A DNA stretch of 64,000 bases, from NCBI RefSeq assembly GCF_023278565.1, contig NC_064679.1, positions 1,612,001 through 1,676,000 on the forward strand, written 5' to 3'. This document shows, piece after piece, positions 35,470 to 47,900 of the stretch (its first letter is position 1; the number at the start of each line of letters is the position of its first letter). The translations under genes and the position numbers were made by a program. This DNA is from Colletotrichum lupini. Lineage: Eukaryota > Ascomycota > Sordariomycetes > Glomerellales > Glomerellaceae. Under the pieces are notes generated by a model. It did no database searches and was not told the DNA's origin. It saw only the letters and a program-made list of their open reading frames with translations.

Positions 35470-38400
35470 CCTTAAGTAAGGCAAAAGGCGACTATATTAC
35501 GTTAAAATTATAAGACCGTATACCGTGCCCCGTAGGGCCTATATAATACCCTCCTATAAAATAATATAATATATACTCTAAGATTAGCCCTTTTACCTAA
35601 GCATAGCCCCCTATAATATCTTATAACCTAGGATAAACATACTTAGCGAGGTTCGAGCATTACGTTAGTAATATAATAGACTAACTAAGTAGTGTTCTAT
35701 ATATCTATAAAAAGACCGTCGTCGTGCTATAGTAAGTATTACTACCCGAGGTAGAGAGTCTAGCTCTTTTAATAAGTAGAGGGAGAGTAGTATAGTATAA
35801 AATAATAAAGTAAGGGGAGGAAGTATATAATATATATCGTATTATAAAGTAATATAATATATTATATAGTAAAGTAAAGTATTAGTATAACGTAGATAAA
35901 GAGTAATACTACTATTAGTACCGCTATACGTAAACGTAAGCTTCGTAGGGCCGACGGGGTATATAGCTTATTACGTATCCTAGTTAAACGAGCCGTATCG
36001 ACGTACTCGCCCTATAAGATTAATATCCGCTAGGGGAGCTAACGGCCGTACTAATAAACCTATTATAGTAGGGGGGTTTAGCTTAAAAAGGTCTATTTTA
36101 AATAGTTAGTTAGGATACGAACTATATAGTACGTCCTATTGCGTCGGTCTATTAATATAAGGGCTAAGAGGGGCACCCCGAGACCTCTATTATAGCCATA
36201 CTATTTAGTAATAAATACGGGTCTAGTATTGCCGTAGCTACTTCTGCGCGCACTAACCTAATTCTAATAAATATCGGTTTATTTTAAGTAGATATTAATA
36301 AAGAACCGGGAGCTCTATAATAGTATAATATAAGTAGACTAGTTTTTACTAAGTTAATACCGGACGAAGTTAGCTCGGGCGAACTATAGCGTACCCTTAC
36401 GCAAGACTAAATAGTAATAATAAATATAATTAAGTACCTTCTCCTTTTTATATAAGTAGCGGAGGTTAGTATCGTTATAGTCGTATAAGTAGTAGTATAT
36501 AATATAGTCCCTATAGCCGGACTTAGCTAAGAGGAGCTAATAAAGCTAGCGTTACGTAAGCGACTTTAGCTCGGGGCTCGCCGCGCTATTAATAAGTAAG
36601 GTAAGGGCCCTATAGGAGTTTAGTTAGTAATCCTCTTACTAGCCCCGAAGTATAATTAACTATTTTTCTTAAGTACGACGCTTAATATAAATAATAGTTA
36701 GGGGGCGTATAAATAGGTTAGGGGGACTTATAGTAGTACCCTTTTTAACTAATTAGTCCGCTATCTCGTTCTTTATAATACCTTTATAACTAGGCGTTTA
36801 GCGGGAGGTAACGGGGACCCTAGCGTTTTTAATAAGCTCCTTAAACTTAAGAATAGTATATTAAGAGGATAAGGGGGGGGTACTATTTAAGTACTTAATA
36901 GCGGCCTAGTTATTTAAGCAGACCGTAATAGCTATAATAGACTTATTTTTAAGCCCTAGCGCCGCGCGGAGACCTATAGTAGCCCCTTTTATTTTAGTAT
37001 TAAAAACCTCGGCCCGGAGGAGGTAGTAGTACCCGAGATAAATTAGTTACGGTCCTTAGTAAATAATATACTTAAAGCCCGTAGCCTCTAAAGTTATCTA
37101 TAACCTATTTATATAGGCTATAATATATATAGTAAGGAGAGATTTATACTATTCATAATAGCTTTATATCTCCTCTATTTTAGTTACCTCTTAAGTATTA
37201 TTAAAGTTATTTATAATCGAGAAGTTACGGGGTAGTAAGGCTAGTTATAGGGGACGTTTAACTTAACTAGCTATTTAGATAAGCGTAGTTAAGTAAGAGG
37301 GGTTCCCGCGGTTATATAGTAGCTTATAATTGCAGATCCTTTAGGCTAGGGGATAAGAGTAGTTTAATATAAAAAGCCTAACGGCATAGCGGTCTCTAAG
37401 GGAGTTTAAGAAAAGCTTTATTAATAAAGTACTTACTTCGCGTAGTAGCGTTATAACTAATATAGTCCGCTATATTAAAAAGGAGCCCCTTAAGGCGATA
37501 TTAATAGGGGTCTAAAGGGTCTTAATAACCGACTTTAGCCCGTATTAGACTTCTAGTTAAGCGCGTATCTCGGAGTTAACCCTAACTTTAAAAATAGGTT
37601 AAGTCGGGCCGGGGTACTATAGCTTAGCGCCGTATAGGGCCTTAGGGATAATAATAATATAAATCGCTTTATATATAGTAGCGGGGGGCGTACTATTAAA
37701 AACTTTATTAAGACTTTTAATATAGCTAGCTATAGACCTAGCCTTACTTTAGTAGTTAGCAATATAGCTATAAAAAAGCAGCTTTTTATTAAAAGTAATA
37801 CCTAGCTACTTTATAATACCCTTCTCGTATAGTTTAATCTCTTTATTACTATAATAAATAGGGGGGGGGGGCGATATCTCCGGCCCTCGGTAAGGTCTAC
37901 TTCGTAAGATAAAGGACTTTAGTCTTCTTAAGATTAAACCGAATAGTATTATCCCTACCCTAGGTAATAGTATCGTCTAGAATCTACTATACCCGGGAGG
38001 TAGCCTTAGTAAGGTCCCTCTTAACGCTTAGTATTATATAATTATTAGTATAGCCGAATCTAAAGGACTTTGGGCTAATTTAATAGATCTACTTAGTATA
38101 TAATAAAAAGAGGATAAGTAAGATCGGTAACCCCTATAATAGACTATAAAAAAGGGGGGATATAAGAGTTTAATATCCTTTATAATAAACCGAGGCTTAG
38201 CGTAACTAATTAAGGTACTATACCTAAGTAATAATATTCTTAGGCTATCCCTATACCTAGAGCCGATTATATAGCTAGTTATATAGTACTAAGTTAAAGG
38301 CTTTTTTAATATCTATCGTAATAATAATAGTAACTAGCTTCTTATTAAAAATAGCTTATATATCGTAGGCTATTACCTTAGCTATATCCGTAGCCGATCG

Positions 38401-40672
38401 CTTAAGTAGTACCCCGGCTATTTATAAGTTAAGTACGCCTTAGGTAATAATAATATAAAACATCCTCTTAGCTATAAGGCGCTCTAGCCCCTTTCCTAGG
38501 GTCGCTAGGAGTAAGATCGGGCGCTAGCCCTTATAAGTACGCATATTCTAGTTAGGCTTTAGTATTATTACTACCTTAGCGTCTTACTAGGCCTTAGGGT
38601 AGTACCTAAGTACGAGATAGGCTTAGTAAAAGTAACGGACGTAGTTATTAATATATAGTTAGTAAGCCCGTAATATTAAGACTATAATATTATCCGTACT
38701 AAGGGTAATATTCCCTACGCTAAGTACTATATCGTCTACTTCGTACTAATAAATAGTAAGATCTTAAGGTAATAGCTAACGAGGGTATATCGTAAGGTTA
38801 AGATATACGTCGTCCTTTATAGTTATACGCTCTAAGAGCTTTTTTTAAAGGAGCATCGCTTTCTTAGTAAGTTCGGTAACTATATTCTTACCGTCTTATA
38901 GAGGGGGGGATTAGACCTAAGGCCTAGGCCGGTTCTAATTTATAATTCGGTATATATCCGAATCCTTCTTAATAAAAGAGACTATTCTAGCCTATATAAT
39001 AGCCTTGGCCCTTTATATAGTATTATTATATTACTAATTAGCTATAGCTATAATAAGAGATTAGGGGTCGGCTACGTATGCCGCTTTAAAACGTCTATTA
39101 GCCTTAATATACGATTCGTCTTATTACTTCGTCCCCCTACTCTTTATATAACATAGGGTAAAAAAGGAAGTATAAGTATACTAAAGTACGTTATTAAGGC
39201 TCTCCGTAACTAGATCGAGGTCTTATATAGTATCGTATATAGTATATATTACTTAGGTTAGCTCTCTAACTCTCTTTATAAACTATAGTATATTTTTTAG
39301 TTTAATCCTCCGCTTCTTCTTTTCTAGCTAATACGTATTACTTAAATTAATAAGAAGGGGGATAGTTATAATAAGGGTATTATAGTCCGATTTAGTATAT
39401 ATATAGCTAGTAATCTAGGTCCGGGCTAGGGGGACGTTAGAGATAGCTAAGTCGAGTGCGTTACCCGCTTTATAAGTAGGGACCCCTACGGGGTTTAGTA
39501 TAATAAGGTAGTAGCCGTCTATCTAGTTAGTAAAGTAGTTCTTAGGGGTATATAAGGGGGTCCCTAGTTACTAATTAGTATAATAAGAGTTTAGATCCCC
39601 TATAATAAATAGCTTTTGCGGGGGGGTTTAGTAATTAAGTATTATTAATATATACTTTTTATTAAGGGCGCAGTAGATATTAAGGATATAATACCTTAAG
39701 ATACGTATTCTAAGTAAGTCTTAATAAGGGAGCTTTATAATATCGAACGCCGCTAGGTACGGGAGGGTCTAGCGGACGTATATAAAGACCCGGGGTCTAT
39801 TAATAGTCGTAGCCTAGCTCTAAACTAGCGAGTATAGGGCGAAGCTAGGGTAAGATTTAGTAATATTTTACGGTTTACCTATACTATATTATAGCTTTTA
39901 TAATAATAAGATATTTACCTATTCGAATTTAGTAATAATAAGGGCGTAGTTATACTTACGGCCGTTTTTTTATACGTTAGCTTATAGTACTTTAATTTTA
40001 GTACGTATTAAATACGCTAGTTATAAATAGTTATAGAGCGCCTACGCGAGGCGCTTTTATATTTACCTTTACTCTTCCTTTTTAGGGCAGGCTCCTCGTA
40101 TTTTAAGCTATTTTTAGGGGGGAGTTTAGAGCCCTATTTTTTAGAGGGGGGGTAGTTGCCGCTTTTTAAAATAGAATTTATAATACTATTTAACTTTATA
40201 GTAAATAAGTAAGTTTATTCTCGTCCGCTTAGGTAGTTTTTAGTATTATACGTAGCTATATTAATAACTATAGACCCCTAAATAATATCCTTAGTAAGTC
40301 TCTCCGCTTTAATATTTATAATCTTATCCTAGAGCTAGGTACTTAGGGACTTTATAGGGTCTAACCTAGGGGCAGGGCTTAGAGAGAGGTCGAGCTTCGT
40401 AGCTTACGTATAGAGTTTTCTATTTACTTTACGTAAGAGTTTTTTTTATTAAGAGGTTTAGTAAATAATAGTACTGTTTTTTTTTAGGGGCGTATAGGGT
40501 AGCTCGTATAGTCGCTCGTATATAGCCCTTAGTAGTTTACGTACTAAGGGACGATCGTAGTATAGTCGCTATTATATTTTAGCTTTTTATAGTAGTAGTA
40601 GCGTTAAGTTCTAGTATAGTCCTTAGAGCTATGCTAATCTAAGTAGACTTAGTACTACTTAGGAAGGGGTCG
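35470..40672 (-). mobile_element. RIP-saturated LINE, Tad-like, minus strand
   Basis: AT-rich block with almost no CpA/TpG. On the minus strand, ignoring the many TAA/TAG, an AP-endonuclease domain is readable at about 39.62-39.38 kb: GDLNSYYTN (from GDFNxHHTNW), then AGNALDLAISN and SDYNT. A reverse transcriptase follows: ERLIAKRMFYII with ITIDIKKAFNLV (about 38.48-38.29 kb), and GYTNNYIILSV at about 38.06-38.03 kb, where YADD has become YTNN. Order and spacing fit ORF2 of a Tad1-clade non-LTR element. The ends are approximate. In this orientation the 3' end is at the left, where (GTTT)n at 35429-35450 could be its tail or merely the neighbouring gene's 3' sequence. No frame is intact. Confidence 0.85.
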
Positions 40673-40677
40673 GTAAG

Positions 40678-40882
40678 TGTCGGATTAGAAGTCTAATTCG
40701 ACTGCGGTATATAGCCGACTGCGCAGGGGCTAATTAGGGGCCCTATTTACGATTATCGTAGCTAGCCTAACTTACGGTTAGAACCTCCTTTTTATACTTA
40801 CTACGTAGATATTTATATAGTTTAATTAATCTCTTCGTTAATTACGGTTCGAACCAACTACCCTATAATAGGGATACTAATA
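40678..40882 (+). mobile_element. solo LTR of the same retrotransposon family
   Basis: 205 bp, the reverse complement of the LTRs at 24603 and 31432, starting TGTCGG and ending ACTAATA. It is flanked by a perfect 5-bp duplication, GTAAG at 40673-40677 and 40883-40887. This shows a separate insertion followed by LTR-LTR recombination that removed the body. It sits inside older RIP-degraded DNA and is itself less mutated. Confidence 0.93.
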
Positions 40883-40887
40883 GTAAG

Positions 40888-42057
40888 TAAGTAGCTAGGC
40901 TACTACCGATCTAAAAATACTAAAGGGCCTTTTTGCTAGTTTCGGGAAGGATATAATATAAGTTATACGGTGGCTATTCGTCGGGCTAGAGGTCTAGTAG
41001 TAAAGGGGGGTTACCCCCGCTACTATTCTAACCTCGTCCCAGACGTACGTATTAAAGTCGAGGGGTTGCTTATTAAGGCCGGGGATCCGAGTCTTAACGC
41101 CTCTAATAATATAAGTAAACTAAATCTCGGATCCCTTAATAATAGTTATATTAAAGAGTTTAAGTAGCTAAGTATAGCGACTAAGTATAGCCTGTCGTAC
41201 TTTTAGGGTTTTTAGGATAAGTGCGTAACCGGTTAAAACCCTAGTTACTAAGCTAATATTTTTGCCCTTAAGCGAGCAGTTTTTAATAACTTCTTTATAA
41301 ATAAACTATACCTTTACCTAGCGGCGGGGATTCTTAGGGTCGAAGTAAATAAAAATATAGGTATTAGGGGAGAGAAGTGCGTTTCTAGCTCCCTTTTATA
41401 AGTTATTTATTATACTTAAAGCTTAAGTTATAAGCCCCTTAGGCTAGTAACTAATAAGACGCTAAGTATAGTAGCTAGAGCTCTAAAAGAGTACTTTAGT
41501 AAAAGAGAGGCCCGTCGTAATTCTATAATTTAGCTTATATTAAGAGGTTCCGGTAGGTAGTAGCTAAGGTCTTTTAAAAAGAGCCTCGAGCTCGGTAGTA
41601 TAGTAGCTTATAGTAATAGCGTATTTAGAGTTTTTTAGTAACTAAAAAGACTCTTAAATAGCTATAAAGGTAATATCCTTTATAAAATAAAGGCTAAATA
41701 GACGGGTCCTAATCTTATTAATAGTCGTAGTCTTATTAAAACGCGCTCCGTAGTTAGGGGGGGGTTAAGTTATTATTATTAGTTTAAGCTAAGTCGTAGT
41801 AGTAGACGTATTTAGCTTAGGTCTCGTAGTTAGAACTTTTATAATCTTAGGGGTTATAGGCGTTATTTTAATAAAGTCCGGAATGCGGCGTTTTTTAATT
41901 AGGGACCGTAATAGTATAGACTAGACGATCGTAATAAAGCCCGAGAGGGTACTAAAAGTATCTAAAGAGGGCGGTAACCGTAGCAGCGTATAGCGGCCGT
42001 CGCCCAAGCTAGTTATAGTTAGCATAGGAGAAAAAAGGGGGGGGGGGGGGGGGTAGA
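40888..42057. mobile_element. unidentified RIP-degraded coding relic
   Basis: Continues the CpA/TpG-poor block beyond the solo LTR. The plus strand keeps a readable frame from 40970 (65 codons, then scattered TAG/TAA of the kind RIP makes from CAG, CAA and TGG) to about 42030, with many basic residues near the end. I do not recognise the protein. It could be the 5' part of the neighbouring LINE on the other strand or a separate element. It ends at a run of 17 G. Confidence 0.5.
42037..42053. repeat. poly-G homopolymer, 17 nt
   Basis: 17 consecutive G at the exact edge where RIP-type composition stops and ordinary sequence resumes. It may be the end of the degraded element or a slippage product. 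Confidence 0.8.
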
Positions 42058-42589
42058 ATAGGCCTTGTTAAGGAGGTTAGTGTAGTAGAGTGGCCCGCAC
42101 TAACAGTGCGTGCCAAGAAAAAGTATGTAGGAGGAAGGTTCCAATTGAAGTAGATCAGGGGGCCAGATATTTGATTGAGACACCATTGATGCAACATCGA
42201 ACAACCGCGAGTACTCACTTGAGAGATCTATGGTTGGATTACGTCTTGCCCAAATGCGCAACATTGGAAAGAATAAAAGACACCATCTGACTTTGAACAT
42301 GGGACTTTAACTTACACAGCGGGCGGCAAATTACTTTATATCACTGGATTAAACAGCAAGACCATAATTGAATATCCTGCACCAACAGCAAAACACCGTC
42401 ATGACTTAGGGAGGTTTTGACATGGAGGCTTTATGTATTGTTAGATAAAAAAAATGCACAAGCAGCGAGATGTGACTAGTCCTTCAGCAGTGTGTTCCCA
42501 AAAGTATCCATATCTTCCGCATGGAATGTTTGAACCTCAATGGGGATCTCCTTTGTTGTCTTCCTGCAAATGTTAAACGAGCCACATGC
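42058..42589. other. intergenic, downstream of the RTA1-like gene
   Basis: Ordinary composition, no domain-bearing frame. It should contain the 3' end of the minus-strand RTA1-like transcript. Confidence 0.5.
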
Positions 42590-43705
42590 TTACAACCTCT
42601 CTGCGAATGTCTCCGGCGCAGCCTTTTCGCTGCTACCAGGGGTGATGGTTTGTGGACTTCCCTTTGCCTTGGAGGCACGGAATCGGAATTTAGCCTCGTT
42701 CCACCTTTTCCCGAAGCCATAACCTGGGTGGAAGATAGTCAAGCACGAGCATGCTAGTATAATCATGGTTCCGTCGAGGATCATGAACTCAACCTCTTGG
42801 TTGGCAAGCTTCCCACCGAAACCCTCGCTGAGCTCAACGGAACGGAAAACAGTTCGTATAAACAAGAATGCTGTTGCACCAAACAGTGCTTCAAACATCG
42901 TTAGCTTCATAGATCTGGTTCATGTTGACATCGACCAGGGAACATACCAAACAGGAACAGTTTGTATCTTTTGCTGTTGACCAAATCGGTAAACTCGGGA
43001 TTCCGCATCTCTGGGTTCTTCTTCACGCGCCAGAGGAATTCGAGGCTGCAGGCAGTGAATGCAAACAGACAAGCAACCTGTATCGACAGGCCGGCCACAA
43101 GAATGTTTGTTCCCACATCGATCTTGAAGTACCAAAGTATCAGTAACAAAGTTCAGAAGCAGTCGAAGGCATATTGCCATGACAAAGGCGGGTGAAGATT
43201 GAATGCGTACCATGTGCGGGTTGTCTAAAGGCGTAGACGCCGCAATTCCTCCCCCAACTGCCTGAACAACAAGACTGACAATGTCGCATCCCAAGAAAAA
43301 TGTCGTGTACGAGCGAGGCTTGATCCGGCTAATCGCTTCCCCATTGATCACGACGATGCGCCCGAGAGTTAGGTAGATGGCTGCCGCGATGAATACAGGA
43401 CCGATTGTTAGAGTAATGAGATACCACAAGAAGTAGTCTCTGCTGAAAGGGTTTCCATTCAAGAGGACCCTAGCAATGTATCCAACGGTCTCCGTCAATA
43501 AGCCGAGGCAGATAGCTATCATGAAACCCCTTGTTTTGTGCTTTATGCCGAGAAAGATCTGACCGCATGCGAGCAGGGCCATAATCACCAGAAAGAGAAC
43601 ATTTCCGGCGACACTTGGTCGATAGCGGACGAAGCCCCATTGTTCAACGGAGCATGTGTCTAGAGTGCAGACGAATCCTGGAATGTAGCCTTCGGGGGCC
43701 GACAT
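42590..43705 (-). CDS. RTA1-like multi-pass membrane protein
   Basis: Three exons: 43705-43211, 43122-42948 and 42888-42590. Introns are 88 nt (GTACGC..CAAG) and 59 nt (GTATGT, CTAAC branch, GAAG); phases agree and give 322 aa. The protein has about seven hydrophobic segments. Family features include YRPSVAGNVLFLVIMAL at the first helix, TETVGYIARVLL, PVFIAAAIYLTLGRIV, FLGCDIVSLVVQAVGGGIA and a C-terminal IRTVFRSVELSEG. RTA1-type proteins sit in the plasma membrane or endomembranes and are linked to lipid translocation and to resistance against toxic compounds such as 7-aminocholesterol. The gene is divergent from the PKS across a 1.29-kb control region, so a role in self-protection or export for that pathway is a fair inference. 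Confidence 0.9.
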
Positions 43706-44407
43706 TGTGAACCGAGCTTTGTGGAAATGTTGGATCTTTGGAAACCTTGTTGAGGATAGGGTATCTCAACCTGCAGAGAAAGTGGAGGAACCCTCGACTG
43801 GGCGTATTTAAAGCTAACGACAGGTTGAAGGTTGAAGGTTCAAAGGCCCGTGAAAGGGGACTGGCGATACCGGCGGATTGGTAAATTGGCCCAACACGTC
43901 TCTTGGCTCAACCCCATTGTTGGCCAACCCTTCACTTTTTTTGGTAAACGATTGGATGACATGCGGGACAAATAATGACGGCTGAGATTCCCTTGGTTCC
44001 GACCTCTAGCCCAAGACTGTAGTAGGTGTATGCAAGTCGGCCCGAGACGCCTTGTGGATAATTGGGATGTAAGATTGGTGGCGCGGGGTATTCTGGCTAA
44101 ATCGAATCATCCCCATGGGGGCCAGCCAAGAAGCCCACGGATCTTCGTGCCGAGAAGCTTACCACCTTTATATAAGTAAGCTGTGCTGTGCCGCGTGGCT
44201 GCGGCGTCTAGCTAGCCGAGCCGCACACAACTTGGCGAAGGCTTCGTAAACGCCATATCGAGATTGTGTAGACGCAAGTCATACATCCGTCACCTTATTG
44301 AGACCATACATCCTGCCATCTTTGGCACAATAGCACAGAAAAGGCGCGAGATGACAGATGCCGGAATTTTCGGGACCAAATCACGGCGGCAAGACTTGCT
44401 ATCACAT

Positions 44408-44417
44408 CGAAGGATCC
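44408..44417 (+). promoter_or_regulatory. one-mismatch copy of the shared motif, CGAAGGATCC
   Basis: Nine of ten bases match the motif found exactly at 34068, 44499 and 57969. It stands 91 bp before the exact PKS-upstream copy, in the same orientation. Confidence 0.35.
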
Positions 44418-44498
44418 CCTGAATCCTTCAAAACATGCATCCCCCACTAGGCAACAGTTCGGCATTCCTATCTTGGACTTATCATACGGCCTGGGCCG

Positions 44499-44508
44499 CG
44501 AAGGATCG
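44499..44508 (+). promoter_or_regulatory. shared 10-mer CGAAGGATCG, copy 2
   Basis: Lies about 485 bp before the PKS ATG. The longer 12-mer GCGAAGGATCGC (44498-44509) is identical to one in the dehydrogenase control region. Confidence 0.45.
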
Positions 44509-44993
44509 CAAGTCTTCCAAAAGCGGATTTGCACTTTGGTTCAGAACTTGCCATGCGAGGCACAGCGAGCCGTCCAAAGCCGCGTTGCCGATTCGACAGT
44601 AGGCTGTCAGCTACAATCCTCAACTCCTGAACATCGATTTCTGTGATACACGAGCCTTATCTTCAGGGCTGTAGGATTCGTCATCGTAGAGGGGCTGTCA
44701 AACCTTGTTCCGATTAGCGCTCATGGTCCTACTGCCTCCTGATATTCCACCCTGAAAAGTGAGATGCCAAGTGCTCCGTGTCACTGAGGATACCTCCATG
44801 TAGGATCAAATGATGGGCACATATTGATTTCGCATTAAATGCCAGTTTCCCCAAGCACAAATAATTGGATTATAAGAGATTTTGAAGCTCGAATACCTCG
44901 AGGAATCATTCGAACTCTCGCTTGTCGCCATCTCTTCGTCGAAATTCTTGTTGAAGCATACCTCTTGAGGCTGTTCTTATTTCGTTTAACAAC

Positions 44994-47900
44994 ATGACGG
45001 AGTCATCACCTAGTCCAATTGCCATCATTGGCATGGCATGCCGTCTGCCTGGTGGCTCGGATAACCCTTCCAAACTCTGGAATATGCTTTCAGAAGGCCG
45101 GAGTGGCTGGCGTGAGATACCCGAAGATAGATGGAACAAAGATGCGTTCTATCACCCTGACCCCGAAGCAAAAGAAGCTGTCAACTTCAAGGGCCTTTAC
45201 TTCTTGGACCAAGACATTACTGCTTTTGACGCGCGTTTCTTCAACGTACACCCTCATGAAGCCCACTGCCTCGACCCACAGCAGCGCATCTTATTGGAGA
45301 CGACGTATGAGGCTCTCGAAAATGCTGGGCAAACCATTGCCGGCATCAAGGGATCCGATACTTCTGTACACGTTGGAGCTTATGCTACTGAGTGAGTCCT
45401 TTATACTTGATGGAGCGAGAGTGCCTCTCAGGGAACATATGCGCCCAGGCTGGAAGCACATTCGGTCTAACGTGTGCACTCATATAGCTTTGAACGCATG
45501 GGCTACAAGGATACAGCAAGAACGCCCAAGGCCCATATGATCGGCACAGGAATCGCAATTCTCTCTAATAGAATATCCTATGTCTTTGATCTCAATGGCC
45601 CATCAAGCACAGTTGACACTGGGTGCTCAGGAAGTATGGTAGCCTTGCATCAGGCATGTCATGGGCTCCGAGCAAGGGAATCAAAGATGGCTATCGTCGC
45701 CGGTACCCAACTTGTTCTTAACCCTGATCAGATTATCCCCATGAGCAGTGTCGGGTATGTCTCATCCCTTTTGTATGTGTGATTTGTAATTTGAACAAGA
45801 GCTGACGAGGTGGACGCAGCATGACCAATCCAGATGGTAAATGCTACGTCTTTGATAGCCGCGGCGCTGGCTACGCAAGAGGCGAAGGTGTTGTCACTTT
45901 GATTCTCAAGCGTCTCGATGATGCTATTAGAGACGGTGATCGGGTTCATGCCCTCGTCCGGAACTCTGGGCTAAACCAGGACGGCAAGACAGTCGGCCTT
46001 ACGCTACCCAATCCCATTGCCCAGGCGAATCTTATGCGCCTCGTGTACAAGAACGCCGGGCTGAACCCAGAAGATACTGTATACGTCGAGGCTCACGGCA
46101 CGGGAACTCAAGCTGGTATGTGATTCTCACTCTATGTCCTAGCTCCAGTCTACTTCCACTTCCCTCTGCTTTTCATCACGTGTATCTACCATAGGCGGAC
46201 CCTAACAATGGAGTAGGTGATAGCGCAGAGATATCGTCCATTGCGGAAGTCTTCTGTCCCGAAGGCCAACGCGAGAACGGTCTATATGTTGGCTCTATCA
46301 AGTCAAACATTGGCCATCTTGAAGCTTCAAGTGGTATCGCCGGATTGCTGAAGGCCATTCTAATCTTGAAGCATGGCGCAATCCCGCCCAACATTGATTT
46401 CATAAAGCCGAAGCCTACGCTACATCTAGAAGAGCGCAAGATAAAGGTACAAGAAGCTTCTACCTGACCATTTAGACTGCTGCTGACCATGACCCGAAGA
46501 TTGCTACTGAAATGGTTCCACTCCCTGAGTCAACTGGTCCCCGCCGTGTGTCTGTCAACTCCTTTGGCTACGGCGGAACAAATGCCCCCGTCATCCTGGA
46601 AGCTCCAGCTAGCTACGAGAAAGCGGACAGCGTACTGGCTCCAGAGAAGTCAAATGGCACCAATGGGCATACCAACGGACATGCAAATGGGCACACTAAT
46701 GGGCATACCACGAGAAAGAAAACGGCACAAACGGACATACAGAGGTGCAGGAAATCACGTCTCCGGATCATGGCATAAACGGATCAAACGGGATCAACGG
46801 AACCCAAGGGACTAATGGACACAACGGCCTCAACGGCAAGACCAAAGACCATGTCGAGAAGGTCGACTCGGATACTGCCAACGGGAGGACCTTGTCCAAT
46901 CCCAAGCTTTTCGTCTTGTCAGCTCGATCGGAGACATCTTTGCAGGCCATGGTGGCCAATCTGCGAGGATGGGTTTCTTCCCATCACGACGCCTCTTCAC
47001 TTTCTAACCTTGCTTATACTCTGTCGACTCGCAGATCAGAGCTGCAATTTCGATCAAGTGTCGCAGCGGCCAGCCATGATGAGCTCATCAGCCTTCTCGA
47101 ACAGAAGCCTCGCATCACCAAGGCAGCGTCAAACTTCCGCTCCGTGTTCCTCTTCACGGGGCAGGGAGCCCAGTGGCATGCCATGGGCCGTGAGCTAACC
47201 AGGGAGAATCCGGTCTTTAGAAAGTCAATGCTCCATTCGGAGAAGATCCTGACGGATCTTGGGGCTGACTGGAGTCTAATCGAAGAGCTCTCCAAAGACG
47301 AGGACAACTCGCGAGCTGGGCAGGCTGAGATCTCCCAGCCCTCTACCACAGCGGTTCAAATTGCATTGGTAGATCTCCTCAAGAGCTACCAAGTCTTCCC
47401 CAATCTTGTCCTCGGACATAGTAGTGGTGAAATAGCTGCTGGTTATGCTGCCGAGGCCTTAGACCACGCAACTGCGCTCGAGATATCGTACAGGCGCGGA
47501 TTCATGTCGCAGGCATGCGCGCGTGTCATCTCGAGCAGAGGCGCGATGATGGCTGTCGGCTTGGGCGAAGACGATGTCAAGAAATACATTGAGCAGACCA
47601 AGACAGGGCTCATCTGCGTCGCATGTGTCAACTCCCCTGTCAGCACAACCATTTCTGGAGACGAGACTGCCATCGACGAGCTCAAACAAATCCTTGACGA
47701 GGAGTCCATATTCAACCGAAAGTTGAAGGTGGACACGGCCTACCACTCTCATCACATGAAGAAGGTTGCAGCCGAATATCTCGAGTCCATCGCGCACATC
47801 GAAGCGCGCACTCCGAACCCTGCCATCAAGTTCTACTCTTCTGTTGCCGTTGCACACAAGACATCTGGTTTCGATGCTCAGTACTGGGTTGACAACCTGG

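Larger units (their letters stand above)
43706..44993. promoter_or_regulatory. divergent control region, RTA1-like gene and PKS
   Basis: 1,288 bp between two ATGs. It contains three tandem GGTTGAA-type units (about 43823-43843), two ATTGG (CCAAT-box) copies near 43877-43890, CGG-N6-CCG at 44487-44498, and two copies of a shared motif: CGAAGGATCC (44408-44417) and CGAAGGATCG (44499-44508). TATATAA occurs near 44168. No coding frame of note. Confidence 0.5.

Noticed and set aside
24603..42057. AT-rich blocks as a centromere or an origin
   Set aside because: The low CpA/TpG content, LTRs, target duplications and readable transposon domains explain the composition.
46632..46714. An intron (GTACTG..CACGAG) that could rejoin the two PKS frames
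   Set aside because: It gives the right phase, but both splice sites are weak and it would remove coding NGHT repeats that clearly continue on the other side. A one-base slip is simpler.
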